DNA from: Amoebophrya sp. A120 | Taxonomy: Eukaryota; Sar; Dinophyceae; Syndiniales; Amoebophryaceae | Reading direction: 5' to 3' | Assembly (NCBI GenBank): GCA_905178155.1 | Contig: CAJINV010000018.1 | Span: 316,479-380,478, forward strand | DNA: 64,000 nt | Notes under the pieces: generated by a model | Database searches by the model: none | Seen by the model: only the letters and a program-made list of their open reading frames with translations | What the model was told of the DNA's origin: nothing | Translations under genes and position numbers: made by a program | Shown here: piece by piece, positions 15,101 through 30,100 of the stretch | Numbering within the stretch: the stretch's first letter is position 1 | Layout: every line of letters begins with the position of its first letter

Positions 15101-18100
15101 CGCGTACCGGCGGATTTGCAGGGGGTCCGGGAAGACTTTCTTCGTTAAATACCACAAATTATCAAATGGAAAAATCCCCCCTCCCCATATCAAAATGGAA
15201 ATCTGTGATGCGGAATTTGTTTACACAAATCTGCTTTGTCTTGCAGAAGAGGACTGCAGGCAGATGCAGGACCTGAGTAGGGGCGCTTTGGTGTAGGCAC
15301 CTAGGAAGGCAGGCGCGTCCTCTATAGGCCGCACAGCATTACAAATTGCCTGCAGAATGCGGCGGGGCTTTTTGATTTGCCTTCTTGCAATACAGGGACG
15401 ATTTGTGGCCACAAATCAGCATCACAAATTTTCAGAAGTATCCCGCTTTGGTATGGAAAGGGGGGATTTTTCCTTACGATACAAATTCAGCTGCGCGAAG
15501 CAGAGCCGCTTTCGGTACAACTTGTGCTCCTGCAGGTACTGCATAAACGCCGCGAAAACCTCAATCGTTTTTTCGGAAAACCCACTGCTTACCGTCATCG
15601 CGGCAGAAGCGCCGCTACTATCCACAAACCCGGCGTTTTCTTGTTCTTCCTCTTCCTCGGACATGAGGCCCTGCTTCATGTGATCGACGATCAACTTGCC
15701 AAGTGCCGACCAGTTTTCTATGGCGCTCTCAAATGTTACATTCTCAACTGTTACATGATTTGTCATGCAAAAACACTGTCACTCTTAATACGATCAAGCC
15801 TTCTCCGCATGACAACTTCTCGACGCGCTAGATAGCATTATAATCTGCTCCAAACCTGTAATGCAAAAGGCGCAACGTTTTTCCTTTCACTTTTGTCGTT
15901 CTTGCATTACAAATTTCATGTAACAGTTGAGAATGTAACGTTTGAGAACGCCATATTTTCGTTCCCGTTTTCCTCCAACTCCTGCTTTAATTCGTGGACG
16001 AAGAAAAACCTGGTGTCGCTGCTCACATCCGCGCCCGCGTCGATCGCGTTGTATTTCAAAATCGTCTCCGGGTGGTCATTATGCATTGCAAAAATGTCTG
16101 GGAGTCTGGAATCTTGTGATGCAAGGAAGGGAATAGCAAGCGCACTGTACTAATGCGCTGCCCAGCATGACAAGTTTTTCCGTGGTCCTGAGTTGTTTAC
16201 TCCGCATGAGAAACTTGCGGGTTTTTGCATGACCGGAAAGAGGAGCTCTTCGCGGCCACGCAATACAGAATTCAGAATCATGCTGGACTAGCATGACAAG
16301 TCCCGCAATCTCCCAGACCCAGACAACATATTTGCATTGGATAGTCATCCGGCACCTTGATGAATAACCTGAATTCGTCGGCCGCGGACGTAGCGCCGTC
16401 GGATTTCAGTCTTTTATGCATTGCAAAAGTATCGCACTCGTATAAATGCATGACAAACTTCCTCAGCATGAGCAATAAAATTTGTCATGCGGATTTACCT
16501 TTGGAAAAATTAAAATTTGTAATGCATGACTGCAATTACTACGAGTACGATACTTTTGCACAGGATATCTTTGTGGCTCGAACAATTCCTCTTGCATCAA
16601 TTCCAGCATTATCAAATGGAAAAATGTCTGGGTCGGGAAGATTCTAAACTTGTAATGCTGTCTCTGGATTCTAAAAAAATTTGTATTGCATGAGCAGCAA
16701 AAGGACTCCAGTTTGTGCTACGTGGAGAGGGCATTTCTCATGCGGTAGAGGAATCGCAAAGTAGTTCTCTAAAAACCTGTGATGCTCGGGCATGCATCAC
16801 TGACATCGTGGGTCATTCAAAATATGCATGACAAACCTGGCAATCTTCCAGACCCAGACATTTTTGCAGTTGATAAGCATGCGCCTCGCTTGGTTGATAG
16901 CTCTCGTTCGGCTGTTCACGCCCCGTTGCTGGTGTGCTGCGCCACCTGATCCGGAATCGGACACGCTGCCAGGATTCTGGGCCTGGATTTTGTGCTTGTC
17001 GGACCACGCGGGCATGTGCATTTTGGTCATAATCGTTTTCATCAAACACTCCCACTGATCCTTGATTAAACTGACCTCGCCCTTCATTTCCGCCGGCTGA
17101 TCTGCCGCCTTGTAGGGGATCGCGGCCTCCAGGGATTCGTCCTCGATCGACCAGCCCGCGTCTTTTCCGATTTCCTTGTCAAAAGCGTCGGGCAACAGGG
17201 GGTGTAAAATCACCTTCGCGACGGCGATTTGCTCCTGTAACCGCTTTATCAAATGCAAAAATGTCTGGGTCTAGAAACTTGTGATGCAAGTCCGTGAACA
17301 ATAAGTGCTCTCTAATGCGCCGCCAAGCACGACAAGTTTTTTCGTGCTTCTGTGATGCGTATTTCGCACGAGAAACTGCGCTTTTGCATGACAGGCAAGA
17401 GGACCGCTTGGTGGCCGCGCAATACAAAGTGCAGAGTCATGCCAGACTAGCATGACAATCTTCCAGGCCCAGACATTTTTGCATTTGATACGCTTAAACC
17501 GCGGGTCTTTTGTGTTCACGTCAGAGATGACCTTGTAAAAGCCCTGTGCGGATTCCTTCATCACCAGGTACTCGGCCTTGTTGGCGTCCTCCTTCTTCGT
17601 CCGATCCCCGTCGTCATCCGCTCCGCCCGCTGCGCCGAGGTCGACACGATGGCGCGTTGCGACTTGCGCGCGATTTTGCTCGGAGGAGGTTTCACTCGTT
17701 TCCAAGGTGTCAGTATTACAATGAAAAATGCCCCCCAACCCCGAACTTGAAAGCATTTGTATTGCAAACCTTTCCAAATGAAACATTCGCCCTCTTGCGT
17801 GTATCAGCATCACAGATTTCCGATCGTGAATAGCAAAAATTTGTATTGCAAAAGATCCCAGCAAGAGCGGTGCTTGTCATGCAAGCGATGCGAAACACGG
17901 CTAGAATCTGCATCAGAAAGGTTCATACTCCTTTCATGCATGACAAAAAGTTTTCATTTGGAAACTTCGCATCACAAATTTTTGCAACTTTGGGGGTGGG
18001 GGGCACTTTTCATTGTAATAGTCAGAAGAGTCAGAGTCGGAACTGGATTCAGAGTTATCCTGAGTAAAAACGTCCCCACGACCCCATAGTCAAGATGGGA

Positions 18101-21100
18101 ATCTCGCAACACAAATCGAGAAGTTTTGGGAGTCAAGCATGACACGCTTATTTCTGCAGTGTAGTGCAGTTTAGCAAGTACATCCGCAACACAAATCCAT
18201 CTAGTCATGCTGTTTACAGAATTACAAAGTCCAACACCCGATGGGAAATGCCTCTCATGGGGGTGCGCAATACAAATCTTCCTGTAACTGCAAATGTGCA
18301 TGACAAGTATGGCTATGGGGTGGAGACGTTTTTACTCAGCATAAGATTCGAGGTCCTGTTCGTCTTCCTCCTCCTCATCGTCCTCTGGGTCACCCTATGC
18401 ATTGCAAAAGACTGGCACTCGTACTAATTGCAGTTATGCATTACAGATCTAGAATCTAGAATAGATGCTAAGGCAAATAATCCGCATTACAAATTCAATT
18501 TGTAATCATGCTGAGCCAATTTGTATTGCAATTTACACTAGTACAATACTTTTGCAAAAATGCATAGATCGTCCCCGCCATTGTTCCCAGCCGCTTCTCG
18601 AGCTTTTCTTTCCTGCTCCTCTCTTTCAATAACGCGCCAATCCAGGCCGGCCACGGAACTGCCCCCGACGGAAGACCGAGGTCGTCTTCTACCGCCGAGG
18701 GAGGAGGCCGCGCGCCCTCCCGCCCTGCTTTCGTTGTCATCGTCATCCTCTTATGAATTGCAAAAGTGTCTGGGTCTGGAAGGTTGCCACGTTTGTCATG
18801 CATATTTTGCATGACCCATGATGCTTGTAAAGCATGGCCTAGCATCACAGATTTTTGGAGGGCATCCTGATGCCTATTCCGCATGACAAATGCCCTTCCC
18901 GCGTAGCACAAAATGAGCTCTTCTTCCTGGTCATGCAATACAAATGTTTTTAGGATAAGGATCCGAAAATAGCATGCCAAGTTGCATTCTTCCAGATCCA
19001 GACATTTTTACATTTGATACCTCTTCATCTTCATCATCTCCCTCGTCTTCTGACTCGGTCTCCACAACCCTCGATTCGGAGCCCGATATCATTTGTAAAA
19101 ACATCCCCACCCCAGAGTTGTGATGCAGATTTGCAATGACAGGAACATTTGTAATGCGCATCCCGAGGATGAGAGGCGTCTCTAGTCGTGTTTTGGAATT
19201 TGTAATGCTGTAACCAGGATGAGCAGATGGATTTGTGATGCGCTTGTCCTTGCTAACCTGCACTATTATACTACGGGCTGCAACTTGTGATGCGTGAGTC
19301 CCAAAACTTCTAGGTTTGTGTTGCAAAATCCCCAGGCTGACTCTGGGGTAGGGACGTTTTTACTCAGGATATCCGAGGAAGCAGCGTCATCATCATCGTC
19401 GGCTGCGGCTTTGACCTCCTGGCGCGCACTTCCGCCCGACGATTTTTTACTTCGCTTCGACCGCACCGAAGCCGCACGAGACCCAGCTACACTACCGCCG
19501 CTCGCGGATAAGTGCGACAAAACCTCTGTGTTCAAAGTCGGTTGCAGAAACCCAGTTGGAGGGGGAGGTGACTTCGGGTCCGCCGTGAAATTTGTCGCAC
19601 GAAAAAAGCGCTTCACTGTAAGGGTTTTGCAGGTTTTGCATCACAATTTTGCTCTACATGACAGAGAAAATTTGCCATGCAAGGTTCCTAATGGAAAACA
19701 CAGCCAAAAATCCACTGTCTTGCATTTGTAGCAAGACAAACAGATGTGGGGTGCATTTTCTGCATTACAAGTTTACAGTGAAACAGTTTTTTCTTGCGAT
19801 AAAATTGGCCGGCGTACCAATCGTGTCCGCCACTCCAGTGTAACTTTCACTGCCGTCCGCAGCGTATCAAAAGCAAATAAGTGTCTGGGTCTGGAAAGAA
19901 TGGGATTTGTGATGCTACCTTTGGACTCTACATAAAATCTGTATTGCATGAACAGCATAAGAGGCGCAATTTGTGCTACGCGGAGAGGGCATTTCTCATG
20001 CGGTATAAGCATCAGAAAGCCCTCGCAGAATCTTTGATGCTAGGGCATGCATCACAGACCTCATGGGTCATGGAAAATCTGCATGACAAACTTCTGCATT
20101 CTTCCAGACCCAGACATTTTTGCAATTCATACAGCGGTGCCATCTACTACTTCTTCTGCGATGGTGGCCATCGGATTTCCGTCTTTGCTAGTACCGATCC
20201 GACTACCACCTGCTCCACCATCACCACCACCATCTCCAGATGCTAAACCTTTGGCGGCTTTCGCCCCCTTCGAGCCCTTCTTTTTTTTCTTGTCGTCCAT
20301 CAGCATGGCTTTTTTCAAGTATTTCTTACAACCCTCGTGGAAGTGCTTTTCCGTCCCATCCGTGATGATGTCGGTCCGCTGGGGGTTTGGACTCGCGCGG
20401 AAAACTCTCTTGAACTCGTTGCACAGGTCATCCACCAGCGGTGCTAACACTTGCTTCTTCAAGAAATTCTTGTCAATTTTCGTCTGCTATGCATTGCAAA
20501 AGGATCGTACTAGTATAGATTGCAATACAAATTTCCTCAGCATGAGAAATGGAATTTGTCATGCGGATTTGCCTTAATAAAAAGATTTGTAATGCAAGAC
20601 TTGCAACATTCAATCATACGAGTACGATGCTTTTGCGGAGGATATCTGCGCGTTTCGCATCACGTCATCCAAAATTTTCCGCCCGCCCAATGCGGCACCG
20701 GCACCGCTCTGCTGACCACTTCCGCCACCTGCGGAGGTCTGGTCCAAGAAACTGGTTGCGGACATGACCTTGTGAAAGATGTAGACCGCTACTTCAATCC
20801 CGTGCTGCGAGATCGGCATGGCTTCCCCCAGTGGGTAGTTCAGCTGTTTTCTGCTGTGGAGAATGTTGTCACCCTCATCTCCAATCATGACCGTGTGCTG
20901 CTCGAAAATGTCGCGGATTTTGCTGTAGACATCGATTTTTTTCGAATGCAACGCGTGTTGCCAGGCGAGCTCCAGCATTTTTTCCGCGTTCGCCCGCGTC
21001 AAAGTATACTTGTTCGGGTCGATTTTCACGTGGCCAAACACCTCCTCTGGAGAAAGTTTCTTTTCCTCGGGTGCCTCCTTTGTCCACTTGCTGTCCGCGA

Positions 21101-24100
21101 ACATGTTCCGCCTCTGCCATTGTTCTTTCTCTGCAAAGGGGCGGTCTTCCCCTGGTTTCTGCATCTTCCCATTGTTACCCGCATGAGCACTATCCGCTGC
21201 TTGCTCCACAAGCTCTGTGGGAATCAGCTGGAAGTTCTCGGAAGGAAAAATCCCCCCTCCCCATATCGAAAAGGTGCGTCTCAGAAAATTTGTAATGCAG
21301 ATTTGTGACCACAAATCGTCTCTGTCTTGCAAGGACGTAACTCCACAGGTTCCGCCGCATTCTGCAGGCGGTTTGTGATGCTGTTGGCACTACAGACTAG
21401 ACGTTTGCCATGTTTAGTGCCTAGCCCGAAACCTCCCTACTCAGACTTATTATACATAGGCCTGCAATCCTCTACTGCAAGAAAGTCTGATAGTTTGTGT
21501 ACGCAAATCCAGCATCAGAAATTCAAATTTCGTTTTGATGTGGGGAGGGGGGATGTTTCATTTTGATAGAAGTTATCCTTGCAAGCCTTCTTGGCTGCTT
21601 TGGTGATCAATTCTTTATCGATTACGTCTTCCCAGGATTTCAGTTTTTCCTGATTCGTATCAAATGCAAAAATGTCTGGGTCTGGAAGAATGCAAGATTT
21701 GTGATGCAGATTTTCCATGACCCATGAGGCGTGGCATGCAGCACCTAGCGCGACAAATGCTGTGGGGTGTCTATCATGCCTATTCTGCATAAGAAACTCC
21801 CTATCAAACTGGTGAAGAGCGGACATCTTTTGGTAATCATGCAACACAAATTTTTGCATGATCCAGACACAGCATGACAAGTTGCAATCATCCAGACCGC
21901 CCAGACATTTTTGCAATCCATAATTCGACCACCAAGTCACCGGCTGCATCAAGTCGACTCGGTTTTCGGAAAATTGCTGCGCGGACTCGGATATCCACTG
22001 CAAAAGTATCGTACTAGTAGTAGTCGCATTACAAATTTTCTCAGCATGACAAATGGAATTTCTCATGCTGATTTACTTTGAAAAAGAGATTTGTTATGCA
22101 TACATGCGATTAATACGAGTACGATACTTTTGCAGTTCATATCGGAGCGGAACCGGGTGCGCAATTCCAAGATGCACTTCTTGGCCGCTTCGATATGCTC
22201 AGCAAAAACGTCGACGTCCCCACCCCAGAGTTGTAATGCAAATGCGTAATGACAAGAACATTTCTTTGTAATGCGCATCCCCATGAGAGGCATTTCCAAC
22301 CGTGATTTGGTATCTGTAATGCTGTGAACAGGATGAGAAATTGGCTCTCTCATGCGGGTTGCCTTGCTAAGCACCACTATAACACAGACGGAAACTTGTC
22401 ATGCACAACTCCCAAAGCTTGACGATTTGTGTTGCAGATTTACCAACCTGACTATGGGGCGGGGACGTTTTTGCTCAGGATATTCGAATCTTGCGAATTG
22501 CTCTCCGACGGTTTCTTCCAATTGTGCCTCATCGATTTCCTCTTCATCGTCAAACTTTTTGGACATTTTTGAAGTAGTCGTGGCCGCTCCTGGTTTGCTA
22601 TTTGCCTTTTTCCCCTGCGCGGCGTTGGCCGCCGCTGCGTTCATCACGACGTACGTGTTGCGCTTCAGTTCCTCGAGTTTCAACTTGGCCATTCGTGCCG
22701 CCATCCGCTTCGGCGGGACTAATTGCAGCAAGGACCTCGCCGACTCCGCCTCCCTTAACTCTTCCCAAACCCGTTCCTCCGCCGCAAACAGGCCCTGCAC
22801 GACCTTCGCCTTGGTCGCGAAAACGACTTTGCCTGTTTTTCGTGCGGTTTCTAATTCCTCCAGCATCTGGACCAACCGTGGTAGATTGTTCTGGGATAAC
22901 GTGAACGTCAGCGGCAACACCCGCATGTCAAACGTCGTCAGAGTCTCCTGCAGATCGCGGCTCGCGGTGGAGTAAAGCGGATCCGCGAACACCACAATGG
23001 GCAAACGCTGCGAGTTCGCCACCATTTTCAACAACAAAGGCGTCATTACGGACGTTTTTCCCTGTCCCATCGCGACTTGCGCGGCTCGGGTCAAGAATTC
23101 CGTTCCTGCTTGAATGTGATCCTTCAATAAGGTTTCGTAGTAGCCGTCAGAATTCGCAGACGTGGTCATCAGTTGCTGCTCCATGCTCGCTATGGATTGC
23201 AAAAATGTCTGGGTCCTGAAGATTTTGAGATTTGTCATGCATATTTCGGATCACGCAAATGGCGTCAGATGCAGGCAAAACAAGCATCACAGGTTCTGAG
23301 CACGCCCCATGATGCCTGTCCCGCATGAGAAACTTCCTACTTGCGTACCAAGAAATGGACAGCTTTATTTGGCGCTCATGCAACACAAATTTTTGTGTGT
23401 TCCAGAGTTTGCATCACAAGTTCCAACTCTTCCAGACCCAGACATTTTTACATTTGATACTCGCCCGGGCCGCGTTCCCGGACTCAGCCTGCTCCTTCAA
23501 GTATTGCTCAAATTGGTCGCGTCGTGCCTGTGCGTTCAACTGCTCGGCTCTAGCTCCTCCATTTGCAGGTTCCGCGATCTTATCAAGTGCAAAAATGTCT
23601 GGGTCTGAAGGTTGGAACTTGTGATGCTAACTTTGGACTCTGAAAAAATCTGCAATGCATGACCAGCAAGACGAGTCTACTTTGCGCTACGCGGGGAGGG
23701 CATTTGTCATCCGGAGTAGGCATCAGGAAGGGTTCTAAAAATCTGTGATGCTAGGTCGTGCATTACAGATAATCATTGGTCATGCAAAATATGCATGAAA
23801 AACTCAGCAACATTCCAGACATCCAGACATTTTTACATTTGATAAACCTCCACAGTGGCTACTGCCGCGCTGGTGGAATCCGCGCGGGGGTCTGGGTATC
23901 CCGGCAAGATCCAGTATCAAATGTAAAAATGTCTGGGTCTGGAAGAATGCAACTTGTGATGCTGCATTTGGATTCCAGAAGAATCTGTAATGCATGAGTA
24001 CCAAAAGGAATGCAATTTTTGCTACGCGGAGAGGGCATTTGTCATGCGGAATAGGCATCAAGAAGCTCTCAGAAAATCTGTGATGCTAGGGCATGCATCA

Positions 24101-27100
24101 CAGGCATCAGGGCTCATGCAAAACGTGCATGACAAGTGTCACAATCTTCCAGACCTAGACATTTTTACAGTTGATATCCAGTGCGGCATCCGCAGTCTCG
24201 CCGCCAGCTTCTCCTGAGTATCTCTCTTCTCGCTTTGCTTGAAATCTTGATTGGCAAGCTGGAGAAACTCCGTTCGCACCCAGAACTTCTGCTCGATTGG
24301 TGCTTGACTTTCCTTCTGGCGGTCTTTTGCACCAGCAGCAGCCGCCGCAGAAGCTTTCTTCTTCTCAGGAGCCTCATCCGCTGGAGCAGTGGCGCCACTT
24401 TCGCCGCCCGTGGTGGTACTACCACCGCGTAAAGGCACGACTTCGGAAAGCAGGATCTGTTTCGGCAGCCCCGGCATGTTGGCGTCTACGATTGACAGAT
24501 CTTGCTTCAGCTTCGCCGCTGCCATGCGATCGGCGTAAGATTTCGGGAAATCCTCGCGGTAAAATTTGGCCAGTGCTTTCGCGGAAAACGTCACAATGTC
24601 GGATCCCTGCACACCCTTGGTTGCCGCGCCGCGCTTTTGCACGATGGTCTGCAGCATCGAGCGCAAATGTGTCTGGGTCTGGAGACTTGTGATGCAGAGC
24701 GACGGATCATGAGGATGCCACAAGTGACAGCCCAGCATGACAAGTCTCTGAGTTGCTAGGTGTTCTCTATTCAGCATGACAAACTGCGTTTTTGCATGAC
24801 AGCACATTGAGGCTTTTGGATAACGTGCATGACAGATTTGAGAATCATGCTAGCTGAGCATGACAAACTTGCATTCTTCCTGACCCAAACACATTTGCAA
24901 TGCATATGCAGCATCTTCGCGCCCGGGCCAAAAACGAGTTTTGAGTCGCCGTTGGAACTTTCCCTCGACAAGACCTTTTCGATCCAGACTCTGCTGCCGT
25001 CCTGGTTCTGGACGAACAACCCTTTTGCTTCGTCCAATTCGTTCGTCATGTCCACGTCTGGAAGTAACAGAACCCCTAATTCCGGGTTGAACAGCTCTCC
25101 CAAAACCGCCAAGTTCATGTCGTTCAGTAGCAAATCCGAGTAGTGGTTCCCGCTCGCGCTCGGTGCCACGATTTTCTCCTTGATGATGTCGCTGACGTTG
25201 TCTTGCGTTTTATCCTCAAACCGTTTTTCCAGGAGCAAATCCACGCCGTCCTGACTAGTCTTGAAGTAGAACCGGTCGCAGTCCTTCTGCAAGCTGTACA
25301 CGTAGAGCGCGACGATTTTCTTCAGCGTCTGCTCCTGATCTTCGGTCAAAGCCGTTTCGGGGAAAACGTGTTTCGCCTCCACGGCTGGCGGTGCACGAGG
25401 AACCAAGTTCGGAGTAGCAGATTCTTTGTTTCGTGCTTCCAAAAACTCCACGTTTGCCTGGAACATCCTCATTCGGATCCTCCGCCAGGATTCAAGCAGT
25501 GCCTTTTGCCTCCTCTGCCTTTCCGCAATTCTGTCCGGCGTGGTCAAGACCTCGCCGCCGGTGCTGACCATCATCAGCAGCTGCATCCGTTCCTGATCCG
25601 TCTCGCACTCGACCTCCCAGGCTTTGAAAAAGGCCTGCCAGACTTTTTCCCGGAGTCTATCCTGTGTAAAAACGTCTCCAAACCAGAGTCAAGATGGGAA
25701 ATCGGCTAGACAAATCAACCAGCTTTGCTTGTTTCGCATGACAAGTCTGTCCCCGTAGTGTGATCTTATTTAGCTAGTTCCGCTGCATCACAGATCTAGC
25801 ACATCATGCTGATTCTAGCATCACAAAGTCCAAAACACGGTTACAAAATGGCTCCCATGTTGGGGCTCCGCATGAGAAACTTTATTGGCATGCAGATTTG
25901 CATGACAACTCTGGGGAAGTGGGGACGTTTTTACCCAGGATAGCGTTCGTCCATTTCTCGGGCGTCCAACCTGGCAAGTTCTTGCACGTTGTCGAACACA
26001 AAGTACCCGAGGCTGCGCCACGCGAGGGAATGGTCTGAGGTGATGCCCGTGGAGCGCTGGTTCTGGAAGTCCTCCAGTTTCCAGTTGTTCGTCCCGCCCT
26101 GCCGGTTTCCGGAGGTGGAGGAGAGACCGAAGTTGAAGAACGTGTTCCTTGCCTGTCTTTTCGTCGGCTTTTGATTCGTCCGGAGTCGTGTGCCGAAAAT
26201 CACAGTGCGGATCTTTTTCAGCCACTCGGAGTGCTTGTGTTTCCGCTGCAGATGCTCTTTTTGCAGAACGAGATCGTCGTCGTCGGTCGGACTGGATTCG
26301 GTGATCTTGCCTGGTTGGACGACTTGGACTTGTTCATCATTGCCGATGGTTTGGACCGTAGTACCCCTCGTGCCGGCGATTTGCTCCAGAGCTCGCTTGT
26401 ACCTGATAAGATGATGAAGAAGTCGTGCTCAACAGAGCCTCTGATGTACAGAACGTTTCTGCAGCGTCGCGCGTCCTCTGCGGAATCACGGTGGCCTTGC
26501 CGAGCTTGGGCCACGTTTGTACGGTGCGCGCTTTCGTACATACAAGACTGTCCGCGCGGCACGCTCGACAAAATCTGCGAGAACGTTCTCAACTTCCGAA
26601 CTTTTTTGCATTTGCCGTCTGCGGAAACACGAGGGCATTGCCGAGCTTGGGACAAGTTTGTCCGGTTTGCATTCCCCCAGGTAAAAACCTTCCCGCACGG
26701 CACGCTCGACAAAATCCGCGAGAACGTTCTCGACTAGAGAACTTTTTTGCATTTGCCGTCTGCGGAAACACGAGGGCATTGCCGAGTTTGGGCCAAGTTT
26801 GTCCGGTTTGCATTCCCCCAGGTAAAAACCTTCCCGCACGGCACGCTCGACAAAATCCGCGAGAACGTTCTCGACTAGAGAACTTTTTTGCATTTGCCGT
26901 CTGCGGAAACACGAGGGCATTGCCGAGTTTGGGCCAAGTTTGTCCGGTTTGCATTCCCCCAGGTAAAAACCTTCCCGCACGGCACGCTCGACAAAATCCG
27001 CGAGAACGTTCTCGACTAGAGAACTTTTTTGCATTTGCCGTCTGCGGAAACACGAGGGCATTGCCGAGTTTGGGCCAAGTTTGTCCGGTTTGCATTCCCC

Positions 27101-30100
27101 CAGGTAAAAACCTTCCCGCACGGCACGCTCGACAAAATCCGCGAGAACGTTCTCGACTAGAGAACTTTTTTGCATTTGCCGTCTGCGGAAACACGAGGGC
27201 ATTGCCGAGTTTGGGCCAAGTTTGTCCGGTTTGCATTCCCCCAGGTAAAAACCTTCCCGCACGGCACGCTCGACAAAATCCGCGAGAACGTTCTCGACTA
27301 GAGAACTTTTTTGCATTTGCCGTCTGCGGAAACACGAGGGCATTGCCGAGTTTGGGCCAAGTTTGTCCGGTTTGCATTCCCCCAGGTAAAAACCTTCCCG
27401 CACGGCACGCTCGACAAAATCCGCGAGAACGTTCTCGACTAGAGAACTTTTTTGCATTTGCCGTCTGCGGAAACACGAGGGCATTGCCGAGTTTGGGCCA
27501 AGTTTGTCCGGTTTGCATTCCCCCAGGTAAAAACCTTCCCGCACGGCACGCTCGACAAAATCCGCGAGAACGTTCTCGACTAGAGAACTTTTTTGCATTT
27601 GCCGTCTGCGGAAACACGAGGGCATTGCCGAGTTTGGGCCAAGTTTGTACGGTTTGAATTCCCCCAGGCAAAAACCTTCCCGCACGGCATGCTCGACAAA
27701 AGCGCGGAAAAAGTCCTTGACTACAGAACTTTTTTGCGTTACGTGTCTGCGGAAGCACGGCGGCATTGCCGAGTTTGGGCCAAGTTTGTACACTTCGCAT
27801 TCCCCCAGGTCAAAACTTTCCCGCACGGCATGCTCGGCAAAAGCGCGGAAGAAGTTCTCGATTGCACAACTTTTCTGCGTTGCGCGTCTGCGGAAGCCCG
27901 ACTATATTGCCGAGTTTGGGTCAAGTTTGTATGGTTCGTATTTTTTGAATACAAAGGTGGGGAAAGCAAACTTTTTGGCTTCATCAATATACTACCTCTG
28001 CTTGTCCTCGGCGTCAGCCACGTTGTTCCGTTGCAGCTTCGTGTCCGACTGCAACCCGAGGCACAAAGGCGAGAAGGGGTCCAGGAACTCGTAATACCGC
28101 TGCTTCTTGCTGGTCGACAAAATGGACATGGCGGATTGGGATGCTGGCGACATGCCGATGGAATCCGAGTTGGGATTGCTGTTGGTTCCGCAGAACGCGA
28201 AACTGAGGCCGAAGGAGTTGAACAACTCCCAAGTTTCCTTGATGTACTCCTCCAAAACTTGCTCCCGAAAGCTCTTGTTGCTGTAACCTCCGGAGCCGTC
28301 CGCTTCCGCGATTTTGGCTTTCTTGCTTTCAATGAGCTGGTCCTTCGGCTCAAACTCATCCAGCCATTTCGTAACAAAATCCCCCCGGCTCTCGCCCTCA
28401 TCACCACCTGCATTGCCCTTCAGCATCGCGCGCAACCACATGCGTCTGCCGGGGTCGTGCGAGACGACCTTCCCCTGGCCGTTATCTAAATCTTTCAACC
28501 TCGGTATCCTGAGTAAAAACGTACCCACACCAGAGTCAGGATGGGGATTTTGCAACACAAACCTAGGAGTTTTGTGAGTCACGCATGACAAGTTGCAGGC
28601 TGTATTGTAGTGCAGTTTAGCAAGGGAAGCCGCATAACAAATCCACCTCCTCATCCTGTTCACAGCATCACAAATTCCAAAACACGACTGGAAATGGCTC
28701 TCATGGGATTGCGCATTACAAGTCTTCCTGTTTTTGCAGATCTGCATTACAACTCTGGTGTGGGTACGTTTTTACTCAGGATACTCGGCTCCTTCAAAAT
28801 GTTCAAGAACAGCTGCTATCAAATGTAAAAGTGTCTGGGTCTGTGTCTGGAAGAATGCGCGATTTGTCATGCAGCTTTTCCATGACCCATGAGGTCTGGA
28901 ATGCAGGACCTAGCATGACAGATTCTGTGGGATCTCTCTCATGCCTATTCTGCATGAGAAGCTCCCTCCCGACTTCGTCAAATGACTGGACGACTTTTGG
29001 CAATCATGCAACACAGATTTTTGCATGCTTCAGATTTAGCATGACAAGTTGCATTCTTCCAAACCCAGACATTTTTGCATTTGATAGCTGCTTGACCTCG
29101 GGGATCAACGGCGGCAGATTCTTGCCGTGCTGCTTGTGTTGTGCTGCTTCCATGCGCCCGAAATTGCTCAGGATGTTTGTGCTCGCGGGTCGACTAGATG
29201 GTGAACCTGTGGCGTCGTCTTCCCCGGTATGAGAGTGCACCACTCCCCATCGTCCCCGTCATTTGTATGGCATGAACAGCAACACAAGTGCTGGCATAAA
29301 TGCAGCTTTTGCATGACAAATAATTCGCGACAGATTCTAGTGCTGTTTTGGCTTCCGAAACGTGTCATGTAAGAAGTGCCAGAGAGAAAAAGGTGGATTT
29401 GGTATTTCGCATGACAAATGAGAAGGAGGGAAAGTTGTGCATTGTCATATCCGGACACTTTGCCCTGGAAGAACTCGTCGAACACGGTGGGTTGGTAGGT
29501 AAAGAAGAATTTCTATCCTGTGTAAAAACGTCACCACCCCAGAGTTGTCATGCAAATGCGCAATGACAGGAGCATCTGTAATGCGCATCTCCATGAGAGG
29601 CATTTCGAAACGTGTGTTGGTGTTTGTAATGCTGTAAACAGCATGAGAAAATGGCTTTCTCATGCGGCTTCCCTTGCTAAGCAGCACAACACTACAGTTG
29701 GAAACTTGTCATGCACAACTCCCAAAACTTGGAGATTTATGTTGCAGATTTACCAACTTGACTATGGGGTGGGGACGTTTTTGCTCAGCATAGTTTCTCG
29801 TACAATTTCCGTTTCAAGTTTTTATTCGTGATCGCGAAATGCGCGCCGCCCTTAACGACCGTGCGGGAGCCGACGCAGATGTGTCTTGTCAATTGTTTCT
29901 TCGTCACTTTTTTCACCACCTTGTTTCCCTCCGTCTCCGAGTCCGAGAAATAGTTGAATTGGAACAAAGGTTGCTTCGTGGTCAACTGCACCCAACGTTT
30001 GTCTGTGCCGATCTGGCTCACATAGAACTTCGACTCTATAAACGGCTTCTCGGCATTTCCTGCAGCGCTTGCGGCTTGTTGACCACTAGCGGCAGAAGCT

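Noticed and set aside
18495-18980. 161-codon frame across 18567-18751 (KLEKRLGTMAG)
   Set aside because: It runs into introners at both ends and does not match either neighbouring exon. The shifted frame (EREEQERKAREAAG) joins both.
26425-27826. Open frames of 403-446 codons on both strands with 47-residue repeats
   Set aside because: They arise because the 141-bp tandem unit is divisible by three. They lie in a GT-AG intron of the minus-strand gene, and the flanking coding frame meets TAG before them.
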